From Catonia carolina (Eukaryota > Arthropoda > Insecta > Hemiptera > Achilidae), in assembly GCA_035578175.1 (NCBI GenBank), contig JAQMRL010000014.1, positions 14,985,774-15,049,773 on the forward strand: a DNA stretch of 64,000 nucleotides, written 5' to 3'. A program made the position numbers and the translations under genes. Each line of letters opens with the position of its first letter. Positions within the stretch are counted from its first letter, which is position 1. Positions 53,478 to 63,985 of the stretch are shown here, in pieces. The notes below the pieces were generated by a model that did no database searches, was not told the origin of the DNA, and saw nothing but the letters and a program-made list of their open reading frames with translations.

Positions 53478-54436
53478 GGGTGTTTTTTAGAGGTATAGAA
53501 CTTTAAGTTGGCATTACTGATTTCCTTGGCGGCCATTTGGAAAACTGTTTTGTAATTTATGTTCAGTTTGGTTTGCCATTTTATAATGAATAGACTGACG
53601 CCTGAACAACGCCTGCAAATTGTGCAGATTTATTTTGAAAATCATGGTTCGGTTCGTGAAACTTATCGCGCACTACGTCCGTTTAATGATCGACATAATC
53701 GTCCATCAGAGCATTTTGTTCAGTGATGAAGCCCGTTTTTGGTTGAATGGCTACGTGAATAAACAAAACTGCCACATTTGGAGTGAAGGTAATCCTCGAT
53801 ATATTGCTGACAAGCCTTTACATCCAGAAAAAGTGACTGTTTGGTGTGCTTTATAAGCTGGTGGAGTCATTGGTCCTTACTTTTTCAAAAATGATCCCGG
53901 GTAGAATATTACAGTCAATGGTGACTGCTACAGAGCCATGATCAATGACTTTTTTCCTGAATTGAATCGCCTTAATATTGGAGAGCTGTGGTTTCAACAA
54001 GATGGTGCAACATGTCACACAGCGCGTGCCACAATCGATTTACTGAAGGAAACGTTTGGTGAACGCATAATTTCACATTCTGGACCTGTAAATTGGCCTC
54101 CAAGGTCGTACGATCTAACTCTGCTGGACTATTTTCTGTTGGGGTATGTGAAGTCGCTAGTCTATGCCAATAAGCCACAGACAATTGACGACTTGGAAGG
54201 CAACATTCGCCGCGTTATTACCAATATAAGGACCCAAATGCTGCAAAAAGTGGTCACAAATTGGACGTCTCGATTAGACCACGTCCGAGCCAGCCGCGGC
54301 GGCCACATGCCGGAAATTATTTTAAAATAAAAATGGCAAATAATTATCTTTAAAATAAAACCAATTCCACGTCAATTGTTCAATTATTCTGTGTTTTATT
54401 TCATTTTAAAGTTCTATACCTCTAATAAAAACACCG
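53478..54436 (+). mobile_element. Mariner/IS630-like element with internal deletion
   Basis: Inverted termini GGTGTTTTTT / GGTGTTTTTATT, then AGAGGTATAGAACTTTAA. It contains a deleted transposase gene. Its right end is only about 16 bp from the splice donor of the tetraspanin-like exon. Confidence 0.88.
53586..54330 (+). pseudogene. Transposase of the mariner/IS630-like element, deleted
   Basis: Begins MNRLTPEQRLQIVQIYFEN with HTH residues to RPFNDRHNRPSEH, then jumps at about 53712 to the catalytic domain in another frame: ILFSDEARFWLNGYVNKQ (first Asp), VTVWCAL and stop, VNGDCYRAMINDFFPEL, LWFQQDGATCHTARA (second Asp), RSYDLTLLDYFLLGYV (third), ending RASRGGHMPEIILK. Some 250-350 bp of the linker region are deleted and two in-frame stops follow (TAA at about 53854, TAG at about 53902). 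It cannot be active. The motifs QQDGATCHTA and LDYFLWGYVKS place it among the mariner/IS630 relatives common in insects. Confidence 0.88.
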
Positions 54437-54452
54437 TATATGTAATAAGTAC

Positions 54453-54712
54453 CTGACTATGACTATCATTAGAAATGCTAGAAGAGGTAGTTGAAGAATC
54501 GGCATCTCCTGAAGGAGGTGCTGACGCAGTCGTTGTCGATGTTGTTGTAGTTAGCATGTAATGGAAGTTCCTTAAATTTCGGAGAGCTGCTGCAATGACT
54601 GGTGATGAAACATGTGGTCCGTCGTCCAGACAACAACTGTTTGGAAGTATAGTCTCTCGTTGCCTTCCGAGCGTCTCATCGTCGCCATCAACTTGTACTT
54701 CTGGAACACCTC
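54453..54712 (-). CDS. Internal exon of a tetraspanin-like gene (large loop, PxSCC)
   Basis: A pyrimidine-rich tract ending TTTTGTAG precedes a 260-base exon that ends CAG before the donor GTACTT. It enters in phase 1 and leaves in phase 0, matching the phase-0 start of the exon at 38111. The peptide reads GVPEVQVDGDDETLGRQRE, then TILPNSCCLDDGPHVSSPVI, AAALRNLRNFHYM, and a Ser/Thr-rich run (TTTTSTTTASAPPSGDADSS and on). The PxSCC motif is typical of the tetraspanin large extracellular loop. The Ser/Thr run makes this loop longer than usual and might carry O-linked sugars. Moderate GC content and clean splice sites set the exon apart from its flanks. Linkage to the downstream exon is inferred from phase, strand and protein order. 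Confidence 0.68.
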
Positions 54713-54834
54713 CTACAAAACAGCAAAACCACAAAATTAATTTGAGTAAAATAAACTCTATTCTCACTTGAAATTTTTTTTAAATTGATTAAAAATTCAA
54801 CGGCAGTATTCAAGAGTTACTTCTATAGCTGAAA

Positions 54835-55625
54835 ATTTAGTGTGAAACACTCTCACGGCTTTCTCCTGCCAATCCAAATAATGACCAATATAACCTAACT
54901 TTAGTAATAAACAAAAAAACTAACCTCAAAAACATAAATTAATTTTGATCATGAGTGAATGATGGCAAATGGAAACCAACCTTAGTTTGGCTCAATAATA
55001 CGGAAAATCACCCTTTCACGCTAAACTAGGCTCTGTAGAGAAAAATGCTCTAAACAAAAGTTGTAGATCTTTTAATTTCCTGTAAATTTGATTATAGGCC
55101 TATACACTTTTGTCGTAATATGCATACTAAGGCTGAACTCTTAAAAAAATCGATGTTTTTACAGATTTTCGTGAAAAAACAAAAAATCACAAATTACCTT
55201 TAAACTAAGCGTTATACAAAAAAATTTTGAAATAGAAGTTGTAGGTTTTTAAATTGTCTAAAACTTTTATTGTATACGTGTTTGCCCTAAAATGCATATT
55301 AAAGCCAAAATCTTAAAAAACCCTTTTATTTCTATGAGAGAACAGCCTTCCCAAGAATTTCAGCAGGCATACGCCTGTCCTATTTTGTAGCATAGAACAT
55401 ATAAAATAAAGTAAATGAGGCGATTTAAAAAAAAGTAGGAGCAGTTTTTGAGAAAATCGCCGAAAAGTGAAAAATGACACGAATAAACAAAACTACTTTC
55501 GGTAAACCGATTTTTATAAAAATGTTCTTGTCGAGTCCCTTAGTGGTACCTAACGTAAGTTTTAAGTTTCAACTTCGTACAATGTTCCGTTCTTGAGATA
55601 TTTTGTTCACACTCACACGCGCGCG

Positions 55626-55656
<31 letters not shown>

Positions 55657-55792
55657 CCACACACACACGCATAGTTTTTTGAGGGTGGGGGTCTGAAAAC
55701 GTGTATTTCTGTTGAAAACTCGATTTTGAAAAATCAAAATAAAAACAATACTTTCCTCCCTATATATTCATATAGGCAAGAGAAAGTAAAAA
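54835..55792 (-). mobile_element. Hel-A copy 24, full length, diverged
   Basis: Starts TTTAGTGTGAAACACTCTCA and ends GGCAAGAGAAAGTAAAA. The microsatellite combines CGCG and CA repeats (55608-55670). The ATCAAAATAAAAACAATAC variant is shared with copy 25. Confidence 0.88.
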
Positions 55793-56019
55793 AATCTGAG
55801 ACGAGAAATTTAATAAATAAAACATCAACTGTAAGTATATCTGTGTTAATGTAATCGATGTTCAAAACCCCTACCTTTCTTGTTAGTTTTTGAACATGTT
55901 GTGTTTAGACGGTTGTTGAAAGGGAACTGTTAGCATGTGATTTGTCAACCGCTCGATATCTCCCTATTGGTTTAATATATAGACGTTACAGACTCATTGA
56001 CATTTGCCTAGAGTAAAAA
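55793..56019. repeat. Duplicated single-copy segment, unit 1
   Basis: From AATCTGAGACGAGAAATTTA to CATTTGCCTAGAGTAAAAA. It recurs after copy 25 at 56968-57110 and 57885-57967, so this is a tandem duplication that includes the neighbouring Hel-A. Confidence 0.85.
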
Positions 56020-56967
56020 TCTAGTGTGAATCACTCACACAACTTTCTCTTGCCAATGCAATTAATTAACAATATAACCTAACATTAGTAATAAAACATT
56101 AGAAACAAACAAAAAACTAACATAAAAAAAAATAACCTTATTTTAATCATGAGTGAAAAACGCAAAATGAAAATCAACCTCAGTTTGGCTTAAAAATACG
56201 GAGAATCACTCTTTCACGCTAAGCTAGGCTCTGTAGAGCAAAATGCTCAAAGTAAAAGTTGTAGATCTTTAAATTTTCTATAAATTTGATTATATACACT
56301 TTTGTCGTAAAATGCATACTAAGGCCGAAATCTTTAAAAAAAAATAGATTTTTCACACCTTTCGTGAGAAAAAAAACCAGAAAATTGCTAATTACCGCTA
56401 AACTAAGTGTTAGACAAAAAATATTTAAAATAAAAGTTGTAGGGTTTTAAATTCTCTACATTTTTTATTATATAAATTTTTGCGCAAAAATGCATATTAA
56501 AGCCGTAGGCCTAATCTTAAAAAACAATTTTTTTACGTGAAAACAGCCTTACCAAGAATTTTAGCCAACATGGCGTCTACCCTATCTTGTAGAGCATAAA
56601 AAAATTAGTAAACCGGGCGATTTTTTAAAAAATCGAATGACCAGTTTTTGAGAAAATCGCAAATAAGTTAAAAATTACACGAATAAATTACTACTTCCGG
56701 TTGACCGATTTTGATAAAAATGTTCGTGTCGGGTCCGGTAGTAATTTATGTAATTTAAGTTTAAAGTTCGTGCGATGTTCCGTTCTTGAGATATTCTGTT
56801 CACACTCACACACACACACACACACACACACAGACTAATCGCTAAAAACATGTTTTTTGGGTTTAGGGGGTCTGAAAACGTGTAGATCCGGTGAAAACTC
56901 TATTTCGAAATATCAAAATAAAAACAATACTTTCTTTCTGTATATTCATATAGGCAAGAGAAGGTAA
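56020..56967 (-). mobile_element. Hel-A copy 25, full length
   Basis: Runs from TCTAGTGTGAATCACTCACA to GGCAAGAGAAGGTAAAA. CA tract at 56807-56831. It belongs to the second unit of the tandem duplication. Confidence 0.88.
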
Positions 56968-57110
56968 AAAAAATCTGAGACGAGAAATTTAATAAATTAA
57001 ACACCAACTGTAAGTATTTCTGTTATAATTTAATCAATGTTCAAAACCCGCACCTTTCTTGTTAGTTTTTGAACATGTTGTGTTTAGACGGTTGTTGAAA
57101 GGGAACTGTT
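56968..57110. repeat. Duplicated segment, unit 2, first part
   Basis: Matches 55793-55936 (AATCTGAGACGAGAAATTTA to GAAAGGGAACTGTTA). The rest follows at 57885 after an inserted transposon. Confidence 0.85.
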
Positions 57111-57884
57111 ATAGATACTGAAGTCACGAGTTTGCCTTTTGCGTACATATGGGCTGTGATCAAGGGAAATGATATATTTGCAGTGCTGCCAACCTCAACA
57201 GTAAGACACTACTCGTACATTTCACTACCGTTAAGTTTCTACAAACATTTTGTAAGCTGTGGTTTATTCCGGGAAATTTTTTTCTTCAGAAATCTCATAA
57301 GAAATAAATGTAACATGTAATATTGCCTATAGCTCAATTAAATGACTAGAAATGTTTGATTTACTGTAATTACGAATAAATCGCCTTCTTTAGGCCTACT
57401 ATTGCTGTCACCGGCGTTTTTATTATCAGTCTCTCTAGTTTCTACCTAACCGTTTATTTTTTTTTTTTTTTAACAGCTGTCAACAAAAATTGAAGAATAG
57501 TTTCTTCACGTCCTTAATTTCCTTCTTTATTTTTCGAATTGTGAAAAGAGAAACATCACAGTAGTTAGCCGCTCGCTCTCGGCTTTTGTTAAGAGGCACG
57601 GATTGGCATTTTTGTTTAGCTTCAACTTCATAGCATATTATTACATTGCGTATTAGATTTCGTTCAACACTGTGAATAGCTCGACCACGTTTTCGAGAAA
57701 CCGACATATCTGTAACTAACAATTAACCTACAAAAGGTTCCGCGATATACTATACTCTGGGTATGGTATAACTTGTTAAGTTTGTCGTACTGAAATCAAA
57801 GCAGTCGGGCATGCGCACTGATGATTTTCCCCCTTTACCCCTCGTTGCAAACAAGGGTAAACTCGTGACTCAAGTGACTATCGC
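57111..57884 (-). mobile_element. IS630-type element with HTH gene remnant, ~770 bp
   Basis: Its limits are known because it interrupts the duplicated segment whose intact form is at 55936. Termini are inverted repeats: ATAGATACTGAAGTCACGAG on the left and the complement of CTCGTGACTCAAGTGACTAT on the right. It contains the N-terminal transposase piece at 57480-57722 only, so it is a deletion derivative. An insertion site at TA is likely. Confidence 0.78.
57480..57722 (-). pseudogene. N-terminal HTH fragment of an IS630/DDE_3-type transposase
   Basis: Minus strand: VSRKRGRAIHSVERNLIRNV, IICYEVEAKQKCQSVPLNK, SRERAANYCDVSLFTIRKIK. A basic start followed by a helix-turn-helix (the RERAANYCDVSLFTIRKI block) is the N-terminal part of a transposase family common in insects. 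It ends shortly after KKEIKDVKK, and the catalytic domain is absent. Confidence 0.7.
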
Positions 57885-57967
57885 ATGTGATTTGTCAACC
57901 GCTCGATATCTCGCTATTGGTTTAATACATAGACGTTACAGATTCATTAATATTTGCCTAAAGTAAT
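57885..57967. repeat. Duplicated segment, unit 2, second part
   Basis: GCATGTGATTTGTCAACCGC through ATTTGCCTAAAGTAATAA, matching 55936-56018. Confidence 0.85.
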
Positions 57968-58090
57968 AATATTCGAATCTCTCTGTATGTGATAGCCAGT
58001 TAAATAATATTTAATTGTTACAGTACCCTTAATCTTCTCATTTTATATTAGAGCTGGAAAATCAAAAGAAATTGAATAAAAAAAAACGAT

Positions 58091-59036
58091 TTTTACTTTC
58101 TCTTGCCTATATGAATCTTGGCCTATAGGAAGGAAAGTATTGTTTTCATGTTGATTTTAACAAATGCACTCTTCACCGGATCTTCACGTTTTCAGACCTC
58201 CTGAACCAAAAAACATGTTTTTAACGATTGGTCTGTGTGTGTGTGTGTGCGCGCGCGTGCGTGTGTGTGAACACAATATCTCAAAAACGGAACATCGTAC
58301 GAACTTGAAATTTAAGTTACATATTACTATTGGACCCGACACGAACATTTTCATCAAAATCGGTCAACCTAAAGTTGTAGTTTATTCGTGTAATTTTTTA
58401 TTTTTTGCGAGTTTCTCAAAAAGGAGTCCTACAATTTTTCGCCTGGTTTACTAAGTTTTTTATGCTCTACAGGGAAGGGAATGCGCCATGTTCGCTGAAA
58501 TTCTGGGTGAAGCTGTTTTTACATAAAAAAATTGTTTGTTTAAGATTGGGGCTTTAATATGCATTTTAGCGCAAAAATTTAAATAAAAGTTGTAGACAAT
58601 TGAAAATCCTACAACTTTTATTTCAAACATTCTTTTGTATAACGCTTAGTTTAGCGGTAATTAGCGATTTTCTGTTTTTTTTCTCGCGAAGATGTGTGAA
58701 AAATCGATTTTTTAAAGATTTCGGCCTTAGTATGGATTTTACTACAAAAGTGTAGCTATATAAATCAAATTTACGGGAAATTAAATCATCTACAACTTTA
58801 ATTTAGAGAATTTTTCTCTACAGAGCCTAGTTTAGTGTGAAGAGTGATTTTCCGTATTTTTAAGCCAAACTGAGGTTGATTTTCATTTTGCGTCTTTCAC
58901 TCATGATTCAAATTAGGTTATGTTTATTGAGGTTAGTTTTTTGTTTATTGCTAATGTTTTATTAATAAAATTAGGTTTATTGTTAATTATTTGCATTGGC
59001 AAGAGAAAGTCGTGTGAGTATTTCACACCAGATTCT
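58091..59036 (+). mobile_element. Hel-A copy 26, full length
   Basis: Starts TTTTTACTTTCTCTTGCC. Eight bases (TTGGCCTA) interrupt the usual first palindrome. Ends at GTGTGAGTATTTCACACCAG. Confidence 0.88.
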
Positions 59037-59094
59037 TTTAAGTAGGCCTAACTAAATATTGTTGGAAATCACGTATTTTTGTATTATGTAAAAC

Positions 59095-59465
59095 TCCTTA
59101 CAATTTTGTTATATTTTAAATTTTTTACAAATTTAATTCATACATTTTTGCGCAAAAATGCATATTTAAGCCGCAATCTTTAAAAAATAATTTTTTTACG
59201 AGAAAACAGCCACTCCAAGAATTTTAGCAGACATGGCGCCTACCCTATCTTGTAGAGCATATAATATAGTAAATGACGCGATTTTTAAAATAATCGTTGA
59301 AGCCGTTTTATGAGAAAATCACTAAAAAGTGAAAAATGACACGAATAAACTACTACTTCTGGTTGACCTATTTTAATGAAAATGTTCGTGTCGGGTCTGG
59401 TAGTATTATGTAACTTAAGTTTTAAGTTTCAAGTTCGTACGATGTTCCGTTCTTGAGATATTTCG

Positions 59466-59517
<52 letters not shown>

Positions 59518-59656
59518 CACACACACATACACTCACACCAGTTGCTATAAACAATTTTTTTGTTTCAGGCGGTCTGAAACGTGTAGATACGGTGAAAAAT
59601 CGATATGAAAACAATACGTTCTTTCCTATATATTTATATAGGCAAGAGAAAGTAAA
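59095..59656 (-). mobile_element. Hel-A copy 27, hairpin half missing
   Basis: Enters at AACTCCTTACAATTTTG in mid-element and runs to GGCAAGAGAAAGTAAAAATG. It has the purest CA tract of the window (59466-59511), 23 repeats. Confidence 0.86.
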
Positions 59657-60152
59657 AATGAAACTTTTGTGTAATCAACTCCCGAGAGATTGTTATAGAT
59701 TTTTGATCATGCTGTAGTTGTAATTGCCAGTTAAGTATTTTTACGCATATGATATATTTTCTCACTTCGTTGTAGAGTAAAACAGTTAAAAGATAGAGAA
59801 AAAATAAAAAGAACTATTAAATTTTCTCTCGTTAACTGACTTTCCTTATAGTACATCGTGTAACCTTAGAACATGTAGCAATAGTTGAAGCTATAAAATA
59901 ACGTTCGGTCAGACAGGAGAAGCTTTTGTTAGAATTTTGGCACACTATGTCTTAATAAAACCCGAAATCGTTTTACAGACCGACCGTTTACCCCTCTGCC
60001 CAAAATTGCATCCGTCTTTATTACCCTGACCAATTTAATGTCCACTTTTAGGTTACCACTGAAATATTTATGACTACTTTTAAAATCCCTTTACGTAGGT
60101 TCGCTAGGTGATTTAGGGTAGATGCACACTATGCGCAACATACATCTACTAT
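59657..60152. other. Unassigned stretch
   Basis: No gene, repeat or RNA was recognised. Confidence 0.5.
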
Positions 60153-60154
60153 TG

Positions 60155-60175
60155 TTTTACTTTCTCTTGCCTTAT
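60155..60175 (+). mobile_element. Hel-A tip fragment
   Basis: Only TTTTACTTTCTCTTGCC followed by TTATAT is present before the sequence changes; the rest of the element is absent. Confidence 0.5.
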
Positions 60176-60499
60176 ATCTTCACTATAGTTCATTCCAGTT
60201 AAGTTGTCAGTAGATTGATTGGTGTGGAATGTGGAACGGCAACTGCTCATTGGTTGTTTCTGTTGAACACAACAACCGTTTCACTTGTAGCCTGCTGCTG
60301 AGTCACGTACGCCTATACATGCAATTATATCAGTTTTGCTTCTGCATTCGAATAGTGTAGTTACCTACTACATATCCAGAGTCGTGTTAATTCTTATTAT
60401 AATAGTGTTTGTGATATTTTTAAACGTATTATACTAATATTTGTTGTTATTGTGTTGTTTTAATTTCAATAAGTAGTACTATTAGTTGGTAGTTACATT

Positions 60500-60847
60500 C
60501 TCTTAAATCTCCGGTTAAACGAAACAAGCGCGGACAAGCCATTAAATTTTAAACAAAAACTATTAATTATAAATGCTTTGAAATCTTTTAAAACTGAACA
60601 TGCTAATATAACAATAAGTGAAATTGTAGCAAAAACTTCAGCAATGGTAGGCGTCTCTGAACGATCAGTTTACAGAATAATTAAGGAAAAGAAAATCACT
60701 GGTCGAGTCGAATCTCAAACTAACAAGCGAAACAGAGTTAACACGATTAGCAATTCGCTGGACGAAGCAACAAAAATTTCATTTAATTATTTTCATTTTA
60801 AAGTTTCTTGTAAAGTTACTTCAAGTTTTACCTCTACGTATGGGTAG
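60500..60847 (+). pseudogene. HTH-encoding fragment of a transposase-like gene
   Basis: A plus-strand frame reads RLNETSADKPLNFKQKLLII, NALKSFKTEHANITISEIVA, KTSAMVGVSERSVYRIIKEK, and then drifts into non-family sequence ending at a stop near 60845. The VGVSERSVYRIIKE segment is a helix-turn-helix like those at the start of IS630/DDE_3 transposases. No ATG near the true start was identified and no catalytic domain follows. Confidence 0.55.
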
Positions 60848-61121
60848 ATCTCTATCAAAATGCGGTTTGAACTGTTCCTTCGTGCACCGCCTGTGAATCG
60901 GAATTTGTTTTGTAGGCACTGCCAACTTAACTGGAATAGACTATAGCTAAAATGCCCGTTCTTCGAACGGTTTTCTTGGTGCTGTATACAGTCTGTTGGT
61001 GTACCGAGTTCGATTCCTGTCAGGTCTGATATTCTTAAATCATTCATTGTTATCTATTCGTACCTCCTTGCAACGTCAGCATTATTAGGGGAATCCTGAT
61101 CTTCTCGCACCATTGGTTATA

Positions 61122-62036
61122 CAGTAGACTCTCAGAAATCCGGACTAATGTGGCGGACGACCGGTCCGGATTTCGAAAAATCCGGATTTCCCGGAGGTTG
61201 GCAATTTCGTCTTTATGGCGAATAATTAAGACAATAAGCATTAACGTTTATCTGCTAATATAAGAGTGAGCTTCTGAAAAAACTTTAAAACACTGTAGGC
61301 CTAATAAATTACAGTAGGCTACTGGTACTGTAATTATTCAATATACAAAGCACAAACATTGACTAAACTTAACGCTACTGTACCGTAATAAGATTCGATT
61401 GCACTCTTTGTAAGATTTGCAAGTTACGGATTTCAAACATGTAACAAAATGTGTCATATATGTCTCAATTAAAGAGTAATTATAGTAGGTACAAATTCAT
61501 TAAAAAACCAAGTCTTAAAAATTTTAGATTTCATCCATGCTTTATGTTGGTTTGTATACCAAAGTGGCAACACATCGTCTTTCTTTAAATTTTCAAAAGC
61601 TCTGGGTTTTCTTGATTTTCCTATTAATGTTAATCTAAGTTTATGATTGCCGGCCACATTGCTACAAGCCAACACCGTAACCCGTTCCTTGCTTTTTTTA
61701 TAGCCCGAGGCTGAAGCTTCTTTTTTGGATGCGAGAGTTTTCGTGGGCAACATTTTATAGTTCAGACCAGTCTCGTCGCAATTATACAGCTGGTCACCGG
61801 AAATTCCTTCTTCGTCAAGGATTTTAAAAAGTAAGGTCTTAAATTCAGGCACAGCGTCTTTGTTCGCCGATAAAGTCTCCCCTTTGATTTCATCGGGCCA
61901 ATCCCATGAAAACCTTTTACTGGTTGTTAATTTAAAAGTTGTAAATTTTCAGAAAATAAAGTAAAAAAAAAAAAAATCATCGTCCGGACTATCCGGAGTC
62001 CGGACTAGCGCGATCCGGATTTTTGAGAGTCTACTC
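61122..62036 (-). mobile_element. Tigger/pogo-like element, internally deleted, 915 bp
   Basis: TA-flanked. Termini CAGTAGACTCTCAGAAATCC and the complement of GGATTTTTGAGAGTCTACTC. Further TCCGGA-containing inverted motifs lie close to each end (61160-61200, 61980-62020). It contains part of a transposase. Confidence 0.88.
61469..61925 (-). pseudogene. Tigger/jerky-type DDE_1 transposase fragment
   Basis: Minus strand: RFSWDWPDEIKGETLSANKD, VPEFKTLLFKIL, DQLYNCDETGLNYKMLP with the first catalytic Asp, SGYKKSKERVTVLACSNVAG, LRLTLIGKSRKPRAF and WMKSKIFKTWFFNEFVP. It stops before the second catalytic Asp, and the N-terminal CENP-B-like DNA-binding domain is missing. Intact family members are about 450-600 residues; about 150 remain. 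No internal stop was seen in this piece, suggesting a fairly recent deletion. Confidence 0.88.
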
Positions 62037-62049
62037 TACCGACAGAAAC

Positions 62050-62217
62050 AACTACCGGATTCAAACAGACCAAATACAGCGTGTGTTTAGTCAAGGTGAT
62101 TACAATGAAGATAAAAAAGGTGAAAAGTGGATTCAATGCTTGAGGTGTAATAATTGATATCGTGAGCAATACACTAGTGCTGAAAGGTTGTATTTTGTCT
62201 GCGATTATGGTGAATAA
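62050..62217 (+). pseudogene. Zinc-finger-like C-terminal scrap of another transposase
   Basis: Plus strand: DYNEDKKGEKWIQCLRCNN, stop, YREQYTSAERLYFVCDYGE. The pattern WxxCxxCxxWxHxxC...FxCxxC is the PHD-like finger found at the C-terminus of many insect transposases; one Cys is Tyr and the final Cys is Gly here. It lies just outside the Tigger element. Confidence 0.5.
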
Positions 62218-62502
62218 ACTGATTGGACTAATACTTTGGTGCTTTAAAAACTATGTAGGCAAATTATGTATCTATTCCAAGTATTCCAAATTATAATCCA
62301 ATATATTCCATATTAAGATCTTATTTTGTGAATTTGTTAAAATCATGTCGCTAAAGAAAATTAAAAAAAAATTACATTTGTAAATTTCAGATTTTGTATT
62401 TTATAGATGTGAAATAAACTATTTCTACTATTGTATAAAATTCAATTCTCCCCTATTTTTGAAAAAATCATACAAAAAAATTATGAGAACAATAAAGGAA
62501 AA
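62218..62502. other. Unassigned stretch
   Basis: AT-rich, no recognisable feature. Confidence 0.5.
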
Positions 62503-63473
62503 TCTGGTGTGAAACACTCACAAAACTTTCTCTTGCCAATGAAAATAATTAACAATATAACCTAACATTAGTAATAAACATTAGAAATAAACGAAAAAAC
62601 TAAACTCAAAAAACGAAACCTAATTTTAATCATTAGTGAAAGACGCAAAATGAAAATCAACTTTAGTTTGGCTTAAAAATACGGAAAATCACTCTTTCAC
62701 GCTAAACTAGGCTCTGTAGAGAAAAATGCTTTAATTTAAATAAAAGTTGTAATCTTATAATTTTCTATAAATTTTATTATATACACTTTTGTCGTAAAAT
62801 GAATGTTAGGTCTATGTACTGTGAAATGAATATTAGTCACACACACTAAGACTGAAATCTTTAAAACAATCGATTTTTTACACGTTTTCGTGAGAAAGAA
62901 ACAAAATCGCTAATTATTACCGCTAAACCTAGCGTTATACGAAAAAATGTTTGAAATAAAAGTTGTAGGAATTTAAATTTTCTACAACTTTAATTATATA
63001 CATTTTTGCGCTAAAATACATATTAAAGCCGCAATCTTAAAAACCAATTTTTTTACGCGAAAACAGCTTCCCCAAGAATTTCAGCAGACTTGGCTTCTAC
63101 CCTATCTTGTAGAGCATAAAAAATTGAGTAAATGTGACGATTTTTTTTAAAAAATCATAGAAATCGTTTTTGAGAAAATCGTAAAAAATTGAAAAATGAC
63201 ACGAATGAACTACTACTTCCGGTTGTCCGATTTTGATGAAAATGTTCGTGTCAGGTCCAGTAATAGTAATTAACTGAATTCTCAAGTTCGGACCATGTTC
63301 CGTTCTTGAGATATTCTGTTCACACACGCACACACACACACACACACACACACCAATCGCTAAAAACATGTTTTTTGGGTTCAGGAAGTCTGAAAACGTG
63401 TAGATCCGGTGAAAACTCTACATGAAAACAATACTTTCCTTCCTATATATTCATATAGGCAAGAGAAAGTAAA
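62503..63473 (-). mobile_element. Hel-A copy 28, full length
   Basis: Runs from TCTGGTGTGAAACACTCACA to GGCAAGAGAAAGTAAAAA. A private ~40-bp insertion (AATGAATGTTAGG, GTCACACACACTAAG) lies at 62800-62848. CA tract at 63323-63352. Confidence 0.92.
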
Positions 63474-63477
63474 AAAT

Positions 63478-63985
63478 CGGGGTTTCCAGATTTTGACCAT
63501 AATATGCATTTTACGACAAAAATGTATAATCACATTTATAGGAAATTAAAAAACCTACCACTTTTATTTCAAAAATTTTTTCTATAGTGCCTAGCTTAGC
63601 GTCGAAGAGTGATTTTCGATATTATTAAGCCAAACTGAGGTTGGTTTTCATTTTGCATCATTCACTCGTGATTAAAATTAATTTATCTTTTTTAAAGTTA
63701 GTTTTTCTTTTGACCTATTTAAAGTCGCATCAACAGTTTTATCATTAACGACTACGGTGGGTTAAGAAATTGTAATGATGGGTTTTAGCGCGTAATAATT
63801 TCCAGACCCTAGCCGGGATTCGAACCCGGGACCTCAGTTTAGTAGGCTAGTGCGCTATCCACTACGTCACGGAGACGGCAATTTTTCTGTTGTTTGTTTT
63901 AAGTTGTTTAATAATGTTAGGTTATATTGTTAATTATTTTCATTAGCAAGAGATAGTCGTGTGAGTGTTTCACACTAGATTTTTT
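63478..63985 (+). mobile_element. Hel-A copy 29, 3' half, split by a SINE
   Basis: Begins in the GATTTTGACCATAATATGCA block immediately beside copy 28 and ends with the hairpin GTGTGAGTGTTTCACAC, then TAGATTTTTT. A tRNA-derived SINE lies at 63712-63881. Confidence 0.88.
63712..63881 (-). repeat. tRNA-derived SINE, third subfamily
   Basis: Minus strand: TGCCGTCTCCGTGACGTAGT, GGATAGCGCACTAGCC, box B GGGTTCGAATCCC, with a body of SINE-T type (CGTAGTCGTTAATGAT). Near-perfect target duplication TTTTTCTTTT / TTTTTCTGTT at 63702 and 63882. The tRNA-like part has a recognisable anticodon arm, but the tail and duplication mark it as a SINE. Confidence 0.88.

Noticed and set aside
60960..61030. tRNA-like sequence with GAGTTCGATTCC
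   Set aside because: Only a box B resemblance; no box A, cloverleaf, tail or target duplication could be supported.
61250..61470. Second catalytic part of the Tigger transposase
   Set aside because: I looked for the continuing DDE_1 domain downstream of the fragment and found no matching residues; the region is non-coding up to the TIR.
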